Source of the DNA: Thermopetrobacter sp.
GTDB lineage: Bacteria; Pseudomonadota; Alphaproteobacteria; Rhizobiales; Aestuariivirgaceae
NCBI GenBank assembly: GCA_011374735.1
Contig: DRPD01000226.1
Coordinates: 1-22,440, forward strand
Length of the DNA: 22,440 bases
Reading direction: 5' to 3'
In this document: positions 1-9,270 of the stretch, piece after piece
How the letters are laid out: each line of letters starts with the position of its first letter
Position numbering within the stretch: the first letter of the stretch is position 1
Program-made: the position numbers and the translations under genes
The notes under the pieces: model-generated
Told to the model about the DNA's origin: nothing
Databases searched by the model: none
What the model saw: only the letters and a program-made list of their open reading frames with translations

Positions 1-338
1 AAGAGGACTGGTCGACGGAATACCTCGCCCCTGTCATCTCCGTGAAGGTCGTGGACGGGGTCGACGAGGCCATCAGCCACATCGAGAAATATGGCTCGCA
101 TCACACCGACGCCATCATCACCGAAAACGGCGAGACGGCGCAGCGGTTCCTGTCGGAGGTGGACAGCGCCATCGTCATGCACAACGCCTCCACCCAATAC
201 GCCGACGGCGGCGAGTTCGGCTTCGGGGCCGAGATCGGCATCGCCACCGGCCGCATGCACGCCCGCGGGCCGGTGGGGCTGGAGCAGCTCACCACCTTCA
301 AGTATCAGGTGCGCGGCGACGGCCAGACCCGGCCCTGA
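1..338 (+). CDS. proA: Gamma-glutamyl phosphate reductase, C-terminal part (5' end outside window)
   Basis: ProA reduces gamma-glutamyl phosphate to glutamate-5-semialdehyde with NADPH, the second step of proline synthesis in the cytoplasm. Only the last ~111 codons are present. The reading frame is open from base 3 and there is no start here. The visible end carries the family's C-terminal signature: a stretch ending [18 protein letters not shown], then [18 protein letters not shown] and [10 protein letters not shown], which is where ProA proteins normally finish. The catalytic cysteine region lies upstream of the window. The stop at 336-338 is only a few bases before mutS, so the two are probably co-transcribed. 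In many alphaproteobacteria proA is followed by nadD; here mutS takes that place. The family call is firm although the gene is partial. Confidence 0.95.
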   Translation, partial: EDWSTEYLAPVISVKVVDGVDEAISHIEKYGSHHTDAIITENGETAQRFLSEVDSAIVMHNASTQYADGGEFGFGAEIGIATGRMHARGPVGLEQLTTFKYQVRGDGQTRP

Positions 339-349
339 ACGTGCGCAGG

Positions 350-360
350 GGGAAGGGGGG
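350..360 (+). promoter_or_regulatory. Ribosome binding site favouring the second mutS start
   Basis: The purine run GGGAAGGGGGG ends 7 bases before the GTG at 368. The earlier in-frame GTG at 341 has no comparable purine run in front of it, only the end of proA. I therefore favour 368 as the mutS start, although 341 remains possible and would add nine residues. Confidence 0.5.
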
Positions 361-367
361 TGACGGC

Positions 368-3118
368 GTGACCGGCGGCGACAACGCACCGAACGGCAAG
401 CGGCGGACGAAGCCGGCGGCCCAGGGGGCGACCCCGGCCATGGCCCGCTGGTTCGAGCTGAAGGCGGCCAACCCCGGCCATCTGCTGTTCTACCGCATGG
501 GCGACTTCTACGAGCTGTTCTTCGACGACGCGGAGGTTGCCGCGCGCACCCTTGGTATCGCGCTCACCAAACGCGGCAGGCACGCCGGCGAGGACATCCC
601 GATGTGCGGCGTGCCGGTGCACGCGGCGGAGGAATACCTGCACAAGCTGATCGCCGCCGGCCACCGCGTCGCGGTGTGCGAGCAGATGGAGGATCCGGCC
701 GCGGCCAAGAAGCGCGGCGCGAAGGCCACCATCCGCCGCGAGGTGGTCAGGCTGGTCACGCCGGGCACGCTGACCGAGGACACGCTGCTGGAGGCGGCGC
801 GCAACAACTATCTGCTGGCCATCGCCCGGGTGCGGGCCGATGACGACATGGCGCTGGCCTGGGCCGACATGTCCACCGGCGAGTTTCACACCCGCCGCAT
901 CGCGCCTGACGAACTGGCCACCCAACTGGCCCGGCTGGAGCCCGGCGAGGTGCTGATCGCCGACACCCTGCTGGCCGAAGAGGCCATCGCCAAGGTGGTG
1001 AAGGCGGCCGGCAGGCCGCTCACCCCGCTGCCCGCCGCGCGCTTCGACAGCGCCGCCGCGCAAAGGCGGTTGCGGGAGCATTTCGAGGTGGCGGCGCTGG
1101 ATGCCTTCGGGGCCTTCGCGCGCGCCGAGCTGGCGGCGGCCGGCGCGCTGCTCGACTACATCGCGCTGACCCAGATGGGGGCGCTGCCGGCGCTGAAGCC
1201 GCCACGCCGCGAGACCCCCGGCGAGCACATGCACATCGGCGCCGCCACCCGCGCCGCGCTGGAGATCACCCGCGGCCAATCCGGGTCGCGCCGCCACGGC
1301 CTGCTGGCGGTCATCGACGAAACCGTCACCGCCGGCGGCGGCCGTGAACTGGCCCGGCGCATCACCGCGCCGCTGGCCGACGCCGCGGCCATCAATGCCC
1401 GCCTCGACGCCGCCGCCTGGCTGCTGGCCGAGGAGATGCCGCGCGCCGAGCTGCGCGGCCTGTTGCGCGGCGCGCCGGACATGGAGCGCGCCCTGTCGCG
1501 CCTCACGCTGGGCCGTGGCGGGCCGCGCGATCTGGCCGCCATCCGCGACGGCCTGAAGGCCGCCATGGCCGTCGCCGGTGTGGTGAGCGGCCATCGCGCC
1601 CCGGCGCCCGCTCCGGCCCTGCTGGCCGACGACGTGGCGCTGCTGGAAACCCCCTGCGCCGATGTGGCGCAACGGCTGGAACGGGCCCTGGCCGACGACC
1701 CGCCGCTGCTGGCCCGCGACGGCGGCCTGGTGCGCGAAGGGTTCTCGCCGCCGCTGGACGAACAGCGCGCCCTGCGCGACGAGACGCGCCAGGTGATCGC
1801 CGGGCTGCAGGCGAAGTATGCCGAAATGACCGGCGTGAAGTCGCTGAAGGTGCGTCACAACAACGTGCTGGGCTATTTCATCGAGGTCGGCGCCGCCCAT
1901 GCGGACAAGCTGACGTCGGAGGAGATGAAGGCCACCTTCATCCACCGCCAGACCATGGCCAACGCCATGCGCTTCACCACCGTGGAGCTGAGCGAGCTGG
2001 AGGACAGGATCGCCGCCGCCGCCGGCCGCGCCCAGGCGCTGGAGATGGAGATCTTCAACGAGCTGTGCGCGCTGGTGACGGCCCACGCGGCGGCCATTGC
2101 CGATCGGGCCCGCGCCCTGGCCCGCCTCGACGTGACCGCCGCCCTGGCCGAGCTGGCGGCGCGGCGCGGCTGGGTGCGCCCGGTGGTGGACGACTCGCCG
2201 TTTTTCGCCATCATCGGCGGCCGCCATCCGGTCGTGGAGCAGGCCCTGGCCCAATCGCGCGAGGGCGCCTTCGTGGCCAACGACTGCCACCTCGTGGCCC
2301 GCATCGATGGGGCGGCCGGCGCGCCGCCGGATGCCGGCGCCTTCACCCCCGCCGCCGTGTGGCTGGTCACCGGCCCCAACATGGCCGGCAAGTCCACCTA
2401 CCTGCGCCAGAACGCGCTGATCGCGGTGCTGGCCCAGGCCGGGTCGTTCGTGCCGGCCCAACGGGCGCACATCGGCGTCGTCGACAGACTGTTCGCCCGC
2501 GTTGGCGCCTCCGACGATCTGGCCCGCGGCCGCTCCACCTTCATGGTGGAGATGGTGGAAACCGCCGCCATCCTCCATCAGGCCACGCCCCGCTCGCTGG
2601 TCATTCTCGATGAGATCGGTCGCGGCACCGCCACCCATGACGGGCTGGCCATCGCGTTTGCGGCGGTGGAGCACCTGCACGAGGTCAACCGCTGCCGCAC
2701 CCTGTTCGCCACCCACTATCACGAGCTGACGGCGCTGGCCGAACGCCTCGAATCGCTGGCCAACGTGACCATGAAGGTGCGCGAATGGAAGGGCGACGTG
2801 GTGTTCCTGCACGAGGTAGCGCCGGGCCGCGCCGACCGCTCCTATGGCATTCAGGTGGCGAAGCTGGCCGGCCTGCCACAGGCGGTGACGGCGCGCGCCG
2901 AACAGGTGCTGGCGCAACTGGAAGAGGGCGCGGGGCAACAGCGGCGCGAGATGCTCATCGACGATCTGCCGCTGTTCGCCGCCGAAGCGCCGCCCCCGCC
3001 GCCCGTCGATGAAGAAGCCGCCCGCCTGCGCGCCGCCGTGCAGGAATTGCACCCGGACGAGATGACGCCGAAACAGGCGCTGGAGGCCATCTACGCGCTG
3101 AAGGCCCTGCTGAAATGA
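368..3118 (+). CDS. mutS: DNA mismatch repair protein MutS
   Basis: MutS binds base mismatches and small loops in DNA and, as an ATP-driven sliding clamp, recruits MutL. At ~916 residues it has the full length of the bacterial MutS1 family. The mismatch-contacting Phe-x-Glu motif is seen as GDFYELFF, with the Phe at about residue 47. The C-terminal ATPase shows the Walker A motif [10 protein letters not shown] (about 668-677), the Walker B motif [12 protein letters not shown] (about 743) and the conserved ATHYHELT further on. The protein ends with the family's helical tail, [18 protein letters not shown] start at GTG 341 is also possible; GTG 368 has the better ribosome binding site. It follows proA directly and is separated from glnD by 46 bases. 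Family assignment is certain; only the start is open. Confidence 0.97.
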   Translation: MTGGDNAPNGKRRTKPAAQGATPAMARWFELKAANPGHLLFYRMGDFYELFFDDAEVAARTLGIALTKRGRHAGEDIPMCGVPVHAAEEYLHKLIAAGHRVAVCEQMEDPAAAKKRGAKATIRREVVRLVTPGTLTEDTLLEAARNNYLLAIARVRADDDMALAWADMSTGEFHTRRIAPDELATQLARLEPGEVLIADTLLAEEAIAKVVKAAGRPLTPLPAARFDSAAAQRRLREHFEVAALDAFGAFARAELAAAGALLDYIALTQMGALPALKPPRRETPGEHMHIGAATRAALEITRGQSGSRRHGLLAVIDETVTAGGGRELARRITAPLADAAAINARLDAAAWLLAEEMPRAELRGLLRGAPDMERALSRLTLGRGGPRDLAAIRDGLKAAMAVAGVVSGHRAPAPAPALLADDVALLETPCADVAQRLERALADDPPLLARDGGLVREGFSPPLDEQRALRDETRQVIAGLQAKYAEMTGVKSLKVRHNNVLGYFIEVGAAHADKLTSEEMKATFIHRQTMANAMRFTTVELSELEDRIAAAAGRAQALEMEIFNELCALVTAHAAAIADRARALARLDVTAALAELAARRGWVRPVVDDSPFFAIIGGRHPVVEQALAQSREGAFVANDCHLVARIDGAAGAPPDAGAFTPAAVWLVTGPNMAGKSTYLRQNALIAVLAQAGSFVPAQRAHIGVVDRLFARVGASDDLARGRSTFMVEMVETAAILHQATPRSLVILDEIGRGTATHDGLAIAFAAVEHLHEVNRCRTLFATHYHELTALAERLESLANVTMKVREWKGDVVFLHEVAPGRADRSYGIQVAKLAGLPQAVTARAEQVLAQLEEGAGQQRREMLIDDLPLFAAEAPPPPPVDEEAARLRAAVQELHPDEMTPKQALEAIYALKALLK

Positions 3119-3164
3119 GACTTGATGGTGGGCGATTCGACCTGCCCTGTGCTAAAAGCCCCTC

Positions 3165-5960
3165 ATGAGCGAGATCGCCGACAGTGACCTGCGGGACATC
3201 GCCTGGGACCGGCCGGGGGCCATCGAGCAGGCCGTGGCGGCGCGCATCGAGCGGCTGACGGAACGCCATGACCCGGACTCCGACGAGTTCCGAAGCCAGC
3301 TGCTGGCCTGCTGCGCGGCCTTGCTGGAACAGGGCCGCCGCCATGCCGAGCGCCGTCTGCTGGAGGATCGCCGCGGGCTGGCCTGCGCGCGCTTTCTCGC
3401 CCAGTTGACCGATGAGATGATCGCCGCCTTCTTCAGGCTGGCCCGGCGCATTCATGACCCGGAGGGAAACGCGGCCGGCGACATTCCGAGCGTGCTCGCC
3501 GTGGGCGGCTACGGCCGCGGCGCCCTGGCCCCGGGGTCGGACATCGACCTGCTGTTCCTGCTGCCGGACAAGAGCGGCGGGCATCACAAGCGGATCACCG
3601 AATTCATCCTCTACATGCTGTGGGATCTGAAGCTGAAGGTGGGCCACGCCTCGCGCACCATTTCCGAGGCGCTGTCGCTGGCGAAGGAGGACGCCACCAT
3701 CCTCACCGCCACCCTGGAGGCGCGCTACATCTGTGGCGACGAGCGCCTCTATGCGGAACTGGCGCGGCGCTTTGGCGACGAGATCACCAGCCGCGATCCG
3801 GCCGCCTTCATCGCCACCAAGCTGGCCGAACGCGACGCCCGCCACGCCCGGTATGGCGAGAGCCGCTATCTGGTGGAGCCGGACGTGAAGGAGGGCAAGG
3901 GCGGCTTGCGCGATCTGCACACCCTGTTCTGGATCGGCAAGTATGTCTATGGCGTGCAGGAGGTGTCCGGCCTCGTCGCCCATGGTCTGTTCAGCCACGC
4001 CGAGCTGCGCCGCTTCCTGAAGGCCGAGGATTTCTTCTGGGCGGTGCGCTGCCACATGCACTTTCTCACCGGCCGGGCCATCGACAAGCTGTCCTTCGAC
4101 CTGCAGCCGCAGGTGGCCGAACGGCTGGGCTACGTGGCCTCGCGCGGGCTGAAGCACGTGGAGCGCTTCATGCGCCACTACTTCCTGATCGCCAAGGAAG
4201 TGGGCGATCTGACTCGCATCTTCTGCGCCGTGCTGGAGGAACGGCATCTGAAGAAGCCGCCCCGGCTGACGCGCATGCTGCGCGGCGTTCTCGGGCGGAC
4301 GCCACGGCGGCAGCAGACGGAGCATCCGGATTTCGTCATCGACAACGGCCGGCTGGCCATCGCGGCGAAGGACGCCTTCGTGCGCGATCCGGCCAATCTG
4401 CTGCGCCTGTTCGTGCTGGCCGACGCCCATGACGCCGGCATCCATCCGCAGACCTTGAGCCGGGTGCGCCGCTCCCTGAAGCTGATCGACGACACGCTGC
4501 GCGAAGACCCGGAGGCCAACCGCCTGTTCCTTCATCTGCTGTGCGCCAGCCACGACCCGGAATCGGCCCTGCGCAAGCTCAACGAGGCCGGCGTGCTGGG
4601 CCGCTTCATTCCCGATTTCGGGCGCATCGTGGCGCTCATGCAGTTCAACATGTATCACCACTACACGGTGGACGAGCATCTGATCCGCACCGTCGGCTGG
4701 CTGGCCCGCATCGACCGCGGCGAGCTGAAGGACGAACATCCGCTGTCCACGGAGATCTTCGCCGAGATCATCAACCGCCGGGCGCTTTATGTCGCCGCCT
4801 TCCTGCACGACATCGCCAAGGGCCGCCCCGAAAGCCATTCCGTGGCCGGGGCGAAGGTCGCCGCCGCCTTGTGTCCGCGCCTGGGCCTGAGCGAGGCGGA
4901 GACGGAAACCGTGGTCTGGCTGGTGCGCCATCACCTGCTGATGAGCGAAACCTCGCAGATGCGCGACCTGTCGGACTTCAAGACCATTCTCGACTTCGCC
5001 GGGCAGGTGCAAAGCCCGGAGCGCCTGAAACTGCTGGTCATTCTCACCGTGGTCGATATCCGCGCCGTCGGCCCCGGCGTGTGGAACGGCTGGAAGGGCC
5101 AGCTGCTGCGCACCCTCTATCAGGAAACCGAGCCGGTGCTCTCCGGCGGTCATGCCTCGCGCTCCCTGCAAGCCCGCGTGAAGGAGGCGCAGGAGCGGTT
5201 CCGCCGGGCCATCGACTGGCCGCGGGAGAAGACGCAGCGCTATCTGGCCATGCACTACGCGCCCTACTGGCTGACCACCGCCCCGGACATCCAGCTACGC
5301 CACGCCCGGTTCATCGACGCCGCCCGGGCGCGCGGCGAAAAGATCGCCATCGACATTCACAGCGACGCCTTCACGGCCATCACCGACGTCACCGTCTACA
5401 CGCCGGATCACCCGCACCTGCTGGCGTTGCTCACCGGCGCCTGCGCGGCGGCCGGGGCCAACATCGTCGGGGCGCGCATCTTCACCACCGCCGACGGCTG
5501 GGCGCTGGACACCATCCTGTTGCAGCGCGCCTTCGACGACGACGCCGACGAGGCGCGCCGCGCCGAACGGGTGGCCGATACCATCCGCAAGACGCTGCGC
5601 GGCGAATTGCGGCCGGCGGAGCTGGTGGCCCGGGCCCGCAGGCCGCGGGATCGGGCGCAAGCCTTCGAGGTGACGCCGCAGGTGATCATCAACAACAAGT
5701 CGTCGAACCGCTTCAGCATCATCGAGGTGGCCGGCAAGGATCGCATCGGCCTGCTGCACGATCTCACCACGGCCCTGCACGCGCTCAACCTCAACATCGT
5801 CTCCGCCCATGTCGCCACCTATGGCGAACGGGCGGTGGATGTGTTCTATGTCACCGATCTGACCGGCGCGAAGATCACCGCCGAAGCGCGCCGGCGGGCC
5901 ATCGTCGAGACGTTGACGAAGGTGCTGGAAGACGACGCCGCGGCGGCGGAGGCGTCATGA
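3165..5960 (+). CDS. glnD: Bifunctional PII uridylyltransferase / uridylyl-removing enzyme GlnD
   Basis: GlnD senses glutamine and adds or removes UMP on PII proteins (GlnB/GlnK), setting nitrogen assimilation. The 931-residue product has the complete domain order. The nucleotidyltransferase is near residues 108-135, with GGYGRGALAPGSDIDLLFL including the metal-binding DID. The HD hydrolase domain includes MYHHYTVDEHLIRTV, FLHDIAKGR (about 545-553) and VRHHLLMSE. Two C-terminal ACT domains sit near 738-815 (VTVYTPDHPHLLALL) and 845-910 (DRIGLLHDLTTALHALNLN); these normally bind glutamine. Both catalytic centres look intact, so both activities are expected. The ATG at 3165 has only a weak ribosome binding site. 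The 46-base gap to mutS shows no convincing promoter. The adjacency mutS-glnD-murJ is a familiar alphaproteobacterial order. Confidence 0.97.
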   Translation: MSEIADSDLRDIAWDRPGAIEQAVAARIERLTERHDPDSDEFRSQLLACCAALLEQGRRHAERRLLEDRRGLACARFLAQLTDEMIAAFFRLARRIHDPEGNAAGDIPSVLAVGGYGRGALAPGSDIDLLFLLPDKSGGHHKRITEFILYMLWDLKLKVGHASRTISEALSLAKEDATILTATLEARYICGDERLYAELARRFGDEITSRDPAAFIATKLAERDARHARYGESRYLVEPDVKEGKGGLRDLHTLFWIGKYVYGVQEVSGLVAHGLFSHAELRRFLKAEDFFWAVRCHMHFLTGRAIDKLSFDLQPQVAERLGYVASRGLKHVERFMRHYFLIAKEVGDLTRIFCAVLEERHLKKPPRLTRMLRGVLGRTPRRQQTEHPDFVIDNGRLAIAAKDAFVRDPANLLRLFVLADAHDAGIHPQTLSRVRRSLKLIDDTLREDPEANRLFLHLLCASHDPESALRKLNEAGVLGRFIPDFGRIVALMQFNMYHHYTVDEHLIRTVGWLARIDRGELKDEHPLSTEIFAEIINRRALYVAAFLHDIAKGRPESHSVAGAKVAAALCPRLGLSEAETETVVWLVRHHLLMSETSQMRDLSDFKTILDFAGQVQSPERLKLLVILTVVDIRAVGPGVWNGWKGQLLRTLYQETEPVLSGGHASRSLQARVKEAQERFRRAIDWPREKTQRYLAMHYAPYWLTTAPDIQLRHARFIDAARARGEKIAIDIHSDAFTAITDVTVYTPDHPHLLALLTGACAAAGANIVGARIFTTADGWALDTILLQRAFDDDADEARRAERVADTIRKTLRGELRPAELVARARRPRDRAQAFEVTPQVIINNKSSNRFSIIEVAGKDRIGLLHDLTTALHALNLNIVSAHVATYGERAVDVFYVTDLTGAKITAEARRRAIVETLTKVLEDDAAAAEAS

Positions 5961-6024
5961 GAAGCGGCGCGCCGCCCGTGGCGGCGGGGCGCGGCATCGC
6001 GGGGGAAACGGGCGGCGCGGCACC

Positions 6025-7599
6025 ATGTCCTTGCTGAAATCGGCAGCCACGGTCAGCGGCTTCACGCTCCTGTCACGGGTGCTGGGCTTCGTGCGCGACA
6101 TCCTGCTGGCGGCGCTGCTGGGCGCCGGCGCGGTGGCGGAGGCGTTCGCCGTGGCGTTTCGCTTTCCCAACCTGTTCCGCCGCTTCTTCGGCGAGGGCGC
6201 GTTCAACGCCGCCTTCGTGCCGCTGTTCGCCAGGCGGCTGCAGGGCGAGGGCCGGGAGCCGGCGCGGCGCTTCGCGGAGCAGGCGTTTTCCTGGCTGGCG
6301 GTGGTGCTGATCGGCTTTTCCGCCGTCGCCATGATCGCCATGCCGCTGTTCGTGTGGCTGATCGCGCCGGGGTTTGCCGCCGAGCCGCAGAAGTTCGACC
6401 TCACCGTGGTGCTCACCCGGCTGGCCTTTCCCTATCTCCTGTGCATGTCGCTGGTGGCGCTGCTGTCAGGCGTGCTCAATTCGCTCAACCGTTTCGCCAT
6501 GGCGGCCGCCGCGCCGGTGGCGCTGAACGTCATTCTCATCGCCGTGCTGCTGTTCGCGCAAGGCAAGGGCTGGCAGGGCCGGGCGGAAACCGGCATCGCG
6601 CTGGCCATCGGCGTGATGGCGGCCGGGTTCGTGCAGCTGTTCCTGCTGTGGACGGCGGCGGCGAAGGCGGGCTTCGCGCTCAAGCCCCGAAGGCCGGTGG
6701 TCAACGACGACATGAAACGGCTGCTGACCTTGGGCGTGCCCGGCGTCATCGCCGGCGGCATCACGCAGCTCAATCTGCTCATCTCCGGCATCATCGCCTC
6801 GTTTCAGGAGCAGGCGGTGGCGTGGCTGTATTACGCCGACCGGGTGTATCAGTTCCCGCTGGGGCTGATCGGCGTGGCCATCGGCGTGGTGCTGCTGCCG
6901 GACATCGCGCGGCGGCTGAGGGCCGGCGATCATGACGGCGTGCACGACTCGCAGAACCGGGCGCTGGAGTTCGCCATGCTGCTCACCGTGCCGGCCGCCT
7001 TCGCGCTGATGGCCATGCCGCAACCGGTGATCGAGGTGATGTTCGAGCGCGGCCAGTTCACCCCCGCCGACACCCGCGCCACCGCCCAGGCGCTGATCGC
7101 CTTCGCCGCCGGCCTGCCGGCCTTCGTGCTCATCAAGGTGTTCTCGCCCGGCTTCTTCGCACGGGAAGACACGAAGACGCCGATGATCTTCGCCGCCGTC
7201 TCCGTCGGGCTGAACATCGCCGGCGCGCTGGCGCTGTTCGCCGTCATGGGGCATGTGGGCATCGCGCTGGCCACCTCCATCGCCTCATGGGTGAACGCCC
7301 TGCTGCTGGGCGTCACGCTGTCGAAGCGCGGGGCGTGGATTACCGACCGGCGGCTGAAGCGCAACCTGCCGCGCATCCTGCTGGCGGCGCTGGCGATGGG
7401 GGTGGTGGTGTGGGGGCTCAACCATTGGCTGGGGCCGTTCTTCCAGCCGGAAATCCCCTTCTGGCTGCGCTTCGCGCTGCTGCTGGTGATGATCACGGCC
7501 GGCATGATCGTCTATTTCGGGCTGGCCTGGCTGCTCGGCGCGTTCAGCCCGCGGATGCTGAAACAGGCCCTGCGCGCCCGGCGGGAGGAGAACGCATGA
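6025..7599 (+). CDS. murJ: Lipid II flippase MurJ (MviN)
   Basis: MurJ flips the peptidoglycan precursor lipid II across the inner membrane. The 524-residue product is close to the family's usual length and consists almost wholly of hydrophobic helices, as expected for the 14-helix MOP-superfamily fold. The N-terminus MSLLKSAATVSGFTLLSRVL begins as MurJ proteins do. Arginines at positions 18, 24 and 52/53 (SRVLGFVRD, FRFPNLFRRFFGEG) match the functionally required arginines of E. coli MurJ. The motif YADRVYQFPLG holds an arginine (273) that probably corresponds to E. coli R270. There is a 64-base GC-rich gap after glnD. The stop codon overlaps the start of the next gene (ATGA, 7596-7599), so the two are probably translationally coupled. 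Confidence 0.96.
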   Translation: MSLLKSAATVSGFTLLSRVLGFVRDILLAALLGAGAVAEAFAVAFRFPNLFRRFFGEGAFNAAFVPLFARRLQGEGREPARRFAEQAFSWLAVVLIGFSAVAMIAMPLFVWLIAPGFAAEPQKFDLTVVLTRLAFPYLLCMSLVALLSGVLNSLNRFAMAAAAPVALNVILIAVLLFAQGKGWQGRAETGIALAIGVMAAGFVQLFLLWTAAAKAGFALKPRRPVVNDDMKRLLTLGVPGVIAGGITQLNLLISGIIASFQEQAVAWLYYADRVYQFPLGLIGVAIGVVLLPDIARRLRAGDHDGVHDSQNRALEFAMLLTVPAAFALMAMPQPVIEVMFERGQFTPADTRATAQALIAFAAGLPAFVLIKVFSPGFFAREDTKTPMIFAAVSVGLNIAGALALFAVMGHVGIALATSIASWVNALLLGVTLSKRGAWITDRRLKRNLPRILLAALAMGVVVWGLNHWLGPFFQPEIPFWLRFALLLVMITAGMIVYFGLAWLLGAFSPRMLKQALRARREENA

Positions 7600-8249
7600 C
7601 GCGACTGCCGTTTCATGTCGAGGTGGTGCCGGTCACGCCGCTGCGCCAGAACTGCTCCATCCTGCGCTGCCATGCCACGGGCCGCGCCGCCGTCGTCGAT
7701 CCGGGCGGCGACGTGGCGCTGATCCGTTCCGTATTGCAGCGCATGAACGCGCAGCTGGAGGCCATCTGGCTCACCCACGGCCATTTCGACCACGTGGGCG
7801 GCGCCGCGCAACTGGCCGAGGCCACCAAGGCGCCCGTCATCGGCCCGCATCGCGACGATGAGTGGCTGCTTGAGGCGGTGGAGGAACAGGCGGCGATGTT
7901 CGGCGTTGAAGGCGGGCGATCCGTCAGCCCCGATCGCTGGCTGGAGGAGGGCGACACGGTGCGCTTCGGCGAGGTGGCCTTCGAGGTGCGCCACCTGCCG
8001 GGGCACACGCCGGGGCATGTGGTGTTCGTCAACCGGGCGGCCGGGCTGGCCCTGGTGGGCGATGTGCTGTTCGCCGGCTCCATCGGCCGCACCGACTTTC
8101 CGCGCTCCGATCACGCCGCCTTGATGGCCGGCATTCGCGACAAGCTGCTCACGCTCGATGACGATCTCGTCTTCATCCCCGGCCACGGCCCCACCTCCAC
8201 CATCGGCGAACAGCGCCGGAGCAACCCGTTTCTCGCTGGTCTTGCCTGA
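7596..8249 (+). CDS. MBL-fold metallo-hydrolase, YcbL/glyoxalase II-like
   Basis: A 217-residue metallo-beta-lactamase-fold hydrolase of the YcbL type, related to glyoxalase II. YcbL-like enzymes hydrolyse thioesters such as S-lactoylglutathione in vitro; the natural substrate here is unknown. All expected metal ligands are present: H61, H63, D65 and H66 in THGHFDHVGG, H137 in LPGHTPGH, D156 in VGDVLF, and H197 in IPGHGP. The N-terminus (VVPVTPLRQNCSIL, VVDPGGD) closely resembles E. coli YcbL, and the length matches. The open frame extends upstream into murJ, but the ATG at 7596 starts at the conserved N-terminus, so the upstream part is read-through inside murJ. It follows murJ with a 4-base overlap and precedes the Smr gene by 28 bases. 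Confidence 0.9.
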   Translation: MTRLPFHVEVVPVTPLRQNCSILRCHATGRAAVVDPGGDVALIRSVLQRMNAQLEAIWLTHGHFDHVGGAAQLAEATKAPVIGPHRDDEWLLEAVEEQAAMFGVEGGRSVSPDRWLEEGDTVRFGEVAFEVRHLPGHTPGHVVFVNRAAGLALVGDVLFAGSIGRTDFPRSDHAALMAGIRDKLLTLDDDLVFIPGHGPTSTIGEQRRSNPFLAGLA

Positions 8250-8277
8250 GGCGCTTCTCTTGGGAGAAAATGAGCCG

Positions 8278-8880
8278 ATGAGCGATGAGCGGAACATGAA
8301 ACCGGAGGACGCCGCCTTGTGGGCGAAGGTGGCGGCGAGCGTCGATGAACGCTTCGCCGACAAGCCGGACGCGCAAGCATTCGCCCGCATGGCGCGGCAG
8401 GTGACGGCGCGCAAGAAGCCGCCCGCCACGCCGCCGAAGGTGGCCGCGCCCGTGCCGCCGCCGAGACCGGCCTCACCGAAGCGCCCCGGCCCCGGCGGGC
8501 TGGACCGGCGCACCCGCCAGAAGATGCTGCGCGGCAACGTCGCCATCGAGGCCACCCTCGACCTGCACGGGTTGAGCGTGCGCGAGGCCCACGCCGAATT
8601 GCGCGCCTTTCTCGTCTCCTGCCGCCGCCGCGGCCTGCGCACCGTGCGTGTCGTCACCGGCAAGGGGGCCGCGCCGTTCGTGCGCCACACCCTGCACGGC
8701 TATGAGGCCCGCCACGACGCCGCCCACACCGGCAAGCTGCGCCGCCTGCTGCCGGAATGGCTGCACGAGCCGGACATCGCGCCGCACGTGGCCGGCTTCG
8801 CCCCGGCCCATCCGCGCCACGGCGGCGGCGGAGCGTGGTATGTGCGGTTGCGCCGCCGCGAGAGGGGCGTGGCGCCATGA
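8278..8880 (+). CDS. Smr domain protein (MutS2 C-terminal-like nuclease domain)
   Basis: A 200-residue protein with a charged, Pro/Ala/Lys-rich N-terminal half and a C-terminal Smr domain. Smr domains occur at the end of MutS2 and as stand-alone proteins, and several have nicking endonuclease activity on DNA or act on RNA; the role here is not shown by the sequence. The hallmark motifs are LDLHG (94-98), VTGKG (126-130) and HGGGGAWYV (181-189). The start at ATG 8278 (MSDERNMKPED) is preceded by GGGAGAA; the longer open frame upstream overlaps the hydrolase gene and is rejected. The stop overlaps the start of the XRE gene (ATGA, 8877-8880). The Smr-XRE pair is a recurrent neighbour set in alphaproteobacteria, to my knowledge. 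It is not MutS itself although it lies a few genes away from mutS. Confidence 0.9.
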   Translation: MSDERNMKPEDAALWAKVAASVDERFADKPDAQAFARMARQVTARKKPPATPPKVAAPVPPPRPASPKRPGPGGLDRRTRQKMLRGNVAIEATLDLHGLSVREAHAELRAFLVSCRRRGLRTVRVVTGKGAAPFVRHTLHGYEARHDAAHTGKLRRLLPEWLHEPDIAPHVAGFAPAHPRHGGGGAWYVRLRRRERGVAP

Positions 8881-9257
8881 CCCCGTTCGGCCAGCGGCTG
8901 CGGGAACTGCGCGCCGAACGCGGCGTCACCCTGAAGGACATGGCCGCCGCCATCGGCGTCTCGCCGGCCTATCTCTCGGCCCTGGAGCACGGCAAGAAGG
9001 GCCGCCCCGGCTGGCATCTGGTGCAGCGCGTCATCGCCTATTTCAACATCATCTGGGACGACGCGGAGGAGCTGGCCCGGCTGGCCCGGCTGTCGCATCC
9101 GCGGGTGAGCATCGACACCGCCGGCCTGTCGCCGGAGGCCACCCGGCTGGCCAACCTGCTGGCGGAGCGGATCCGCACGCTGGACGAGGAGGCCATCGCC
9201 GATCTGCTGCGTCGCCTGGAGGAACCCGCGGCGTCGGGCACGGCGCGCCGCGATTGA
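8877..9257 (+). CDS. XRE-family helix-turn-helix regulator
   Basis: A 126-residue cytoplasmic DNA-binding protein. The N-terminal ~65 residues form a Cro/CI-type helix-turn-helix: FGQRLRELRAERGVTLKDMA, AIGVSPAYLSALEHGKKGRP, then VQRVIAYFNIIWDD. The C-terminal half (SHPRVSIDTAGLSPEATRLA, then a helical LAERIRTLDEEAIADLLRRL) is probably a dimerisation or effector region. The target genes are unknown. Coupling to the Smr gene by a 4-base overlap means the two are made together, which suggests a shared process, possibly regulation of the Smr gene itself. The start at 8877 is the natural beginning of the HTH domain; the longer open frame upstream lies inside the Smr gene. This is a chromosomal short XRE family, and nothing here suggests a prophage repressor. 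Confidence 0.9.
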   Translation: MTPFGQRLRELRAERGVTLKDMAAAIGVSPAYLSALEHGKKGRPGWHLVQRVIAYFNIIWDDAEELARLARLSHPRVSIDTAGLSPEATRLANLLAERIRTLDEEAIADLLRRLEEPAASGTARRD

Positions 9258-9270
9258 CCCCCGGCGACGC

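Noticed and set aside
305..3052. 915-codon open frame on the minus strand opposite mutS
   Set aside because: Its predicted protein is rich in Arg, Gly, His and Gln with no recognisable domain. It lies exactly opposite a complete MutS. Long antisense frames are expected at this GC content.
3119..3164. Promoter for glnD (TTGATG at 3122, GTGCTA at 3149)
   Set aside because: The spacing of 21 bases is too long and the -10 match is poor, so it is not reported as a feature.
2955..5255. 766-codon open frame on the minus strand opposite glnD
   Set aside because: Low-complexity composition, no family signature, and full overlap with an intact GlnD reading frame.
4541..6037. 498-codon plus-strand frame inside glnD and running past it
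   Set aside because: The translation is Arg/Gly/Pro/His-rich shadow sequence; glnD in the other frame is complete and conserved to its end.
8877..9257. XRE protein as antitoxin or prophage repressor with Smr as partner toxin
   Set aside because: The XRE protein belongs to a chromosomal short-regulator type and no phage or toxin-family signature is present in either gene.
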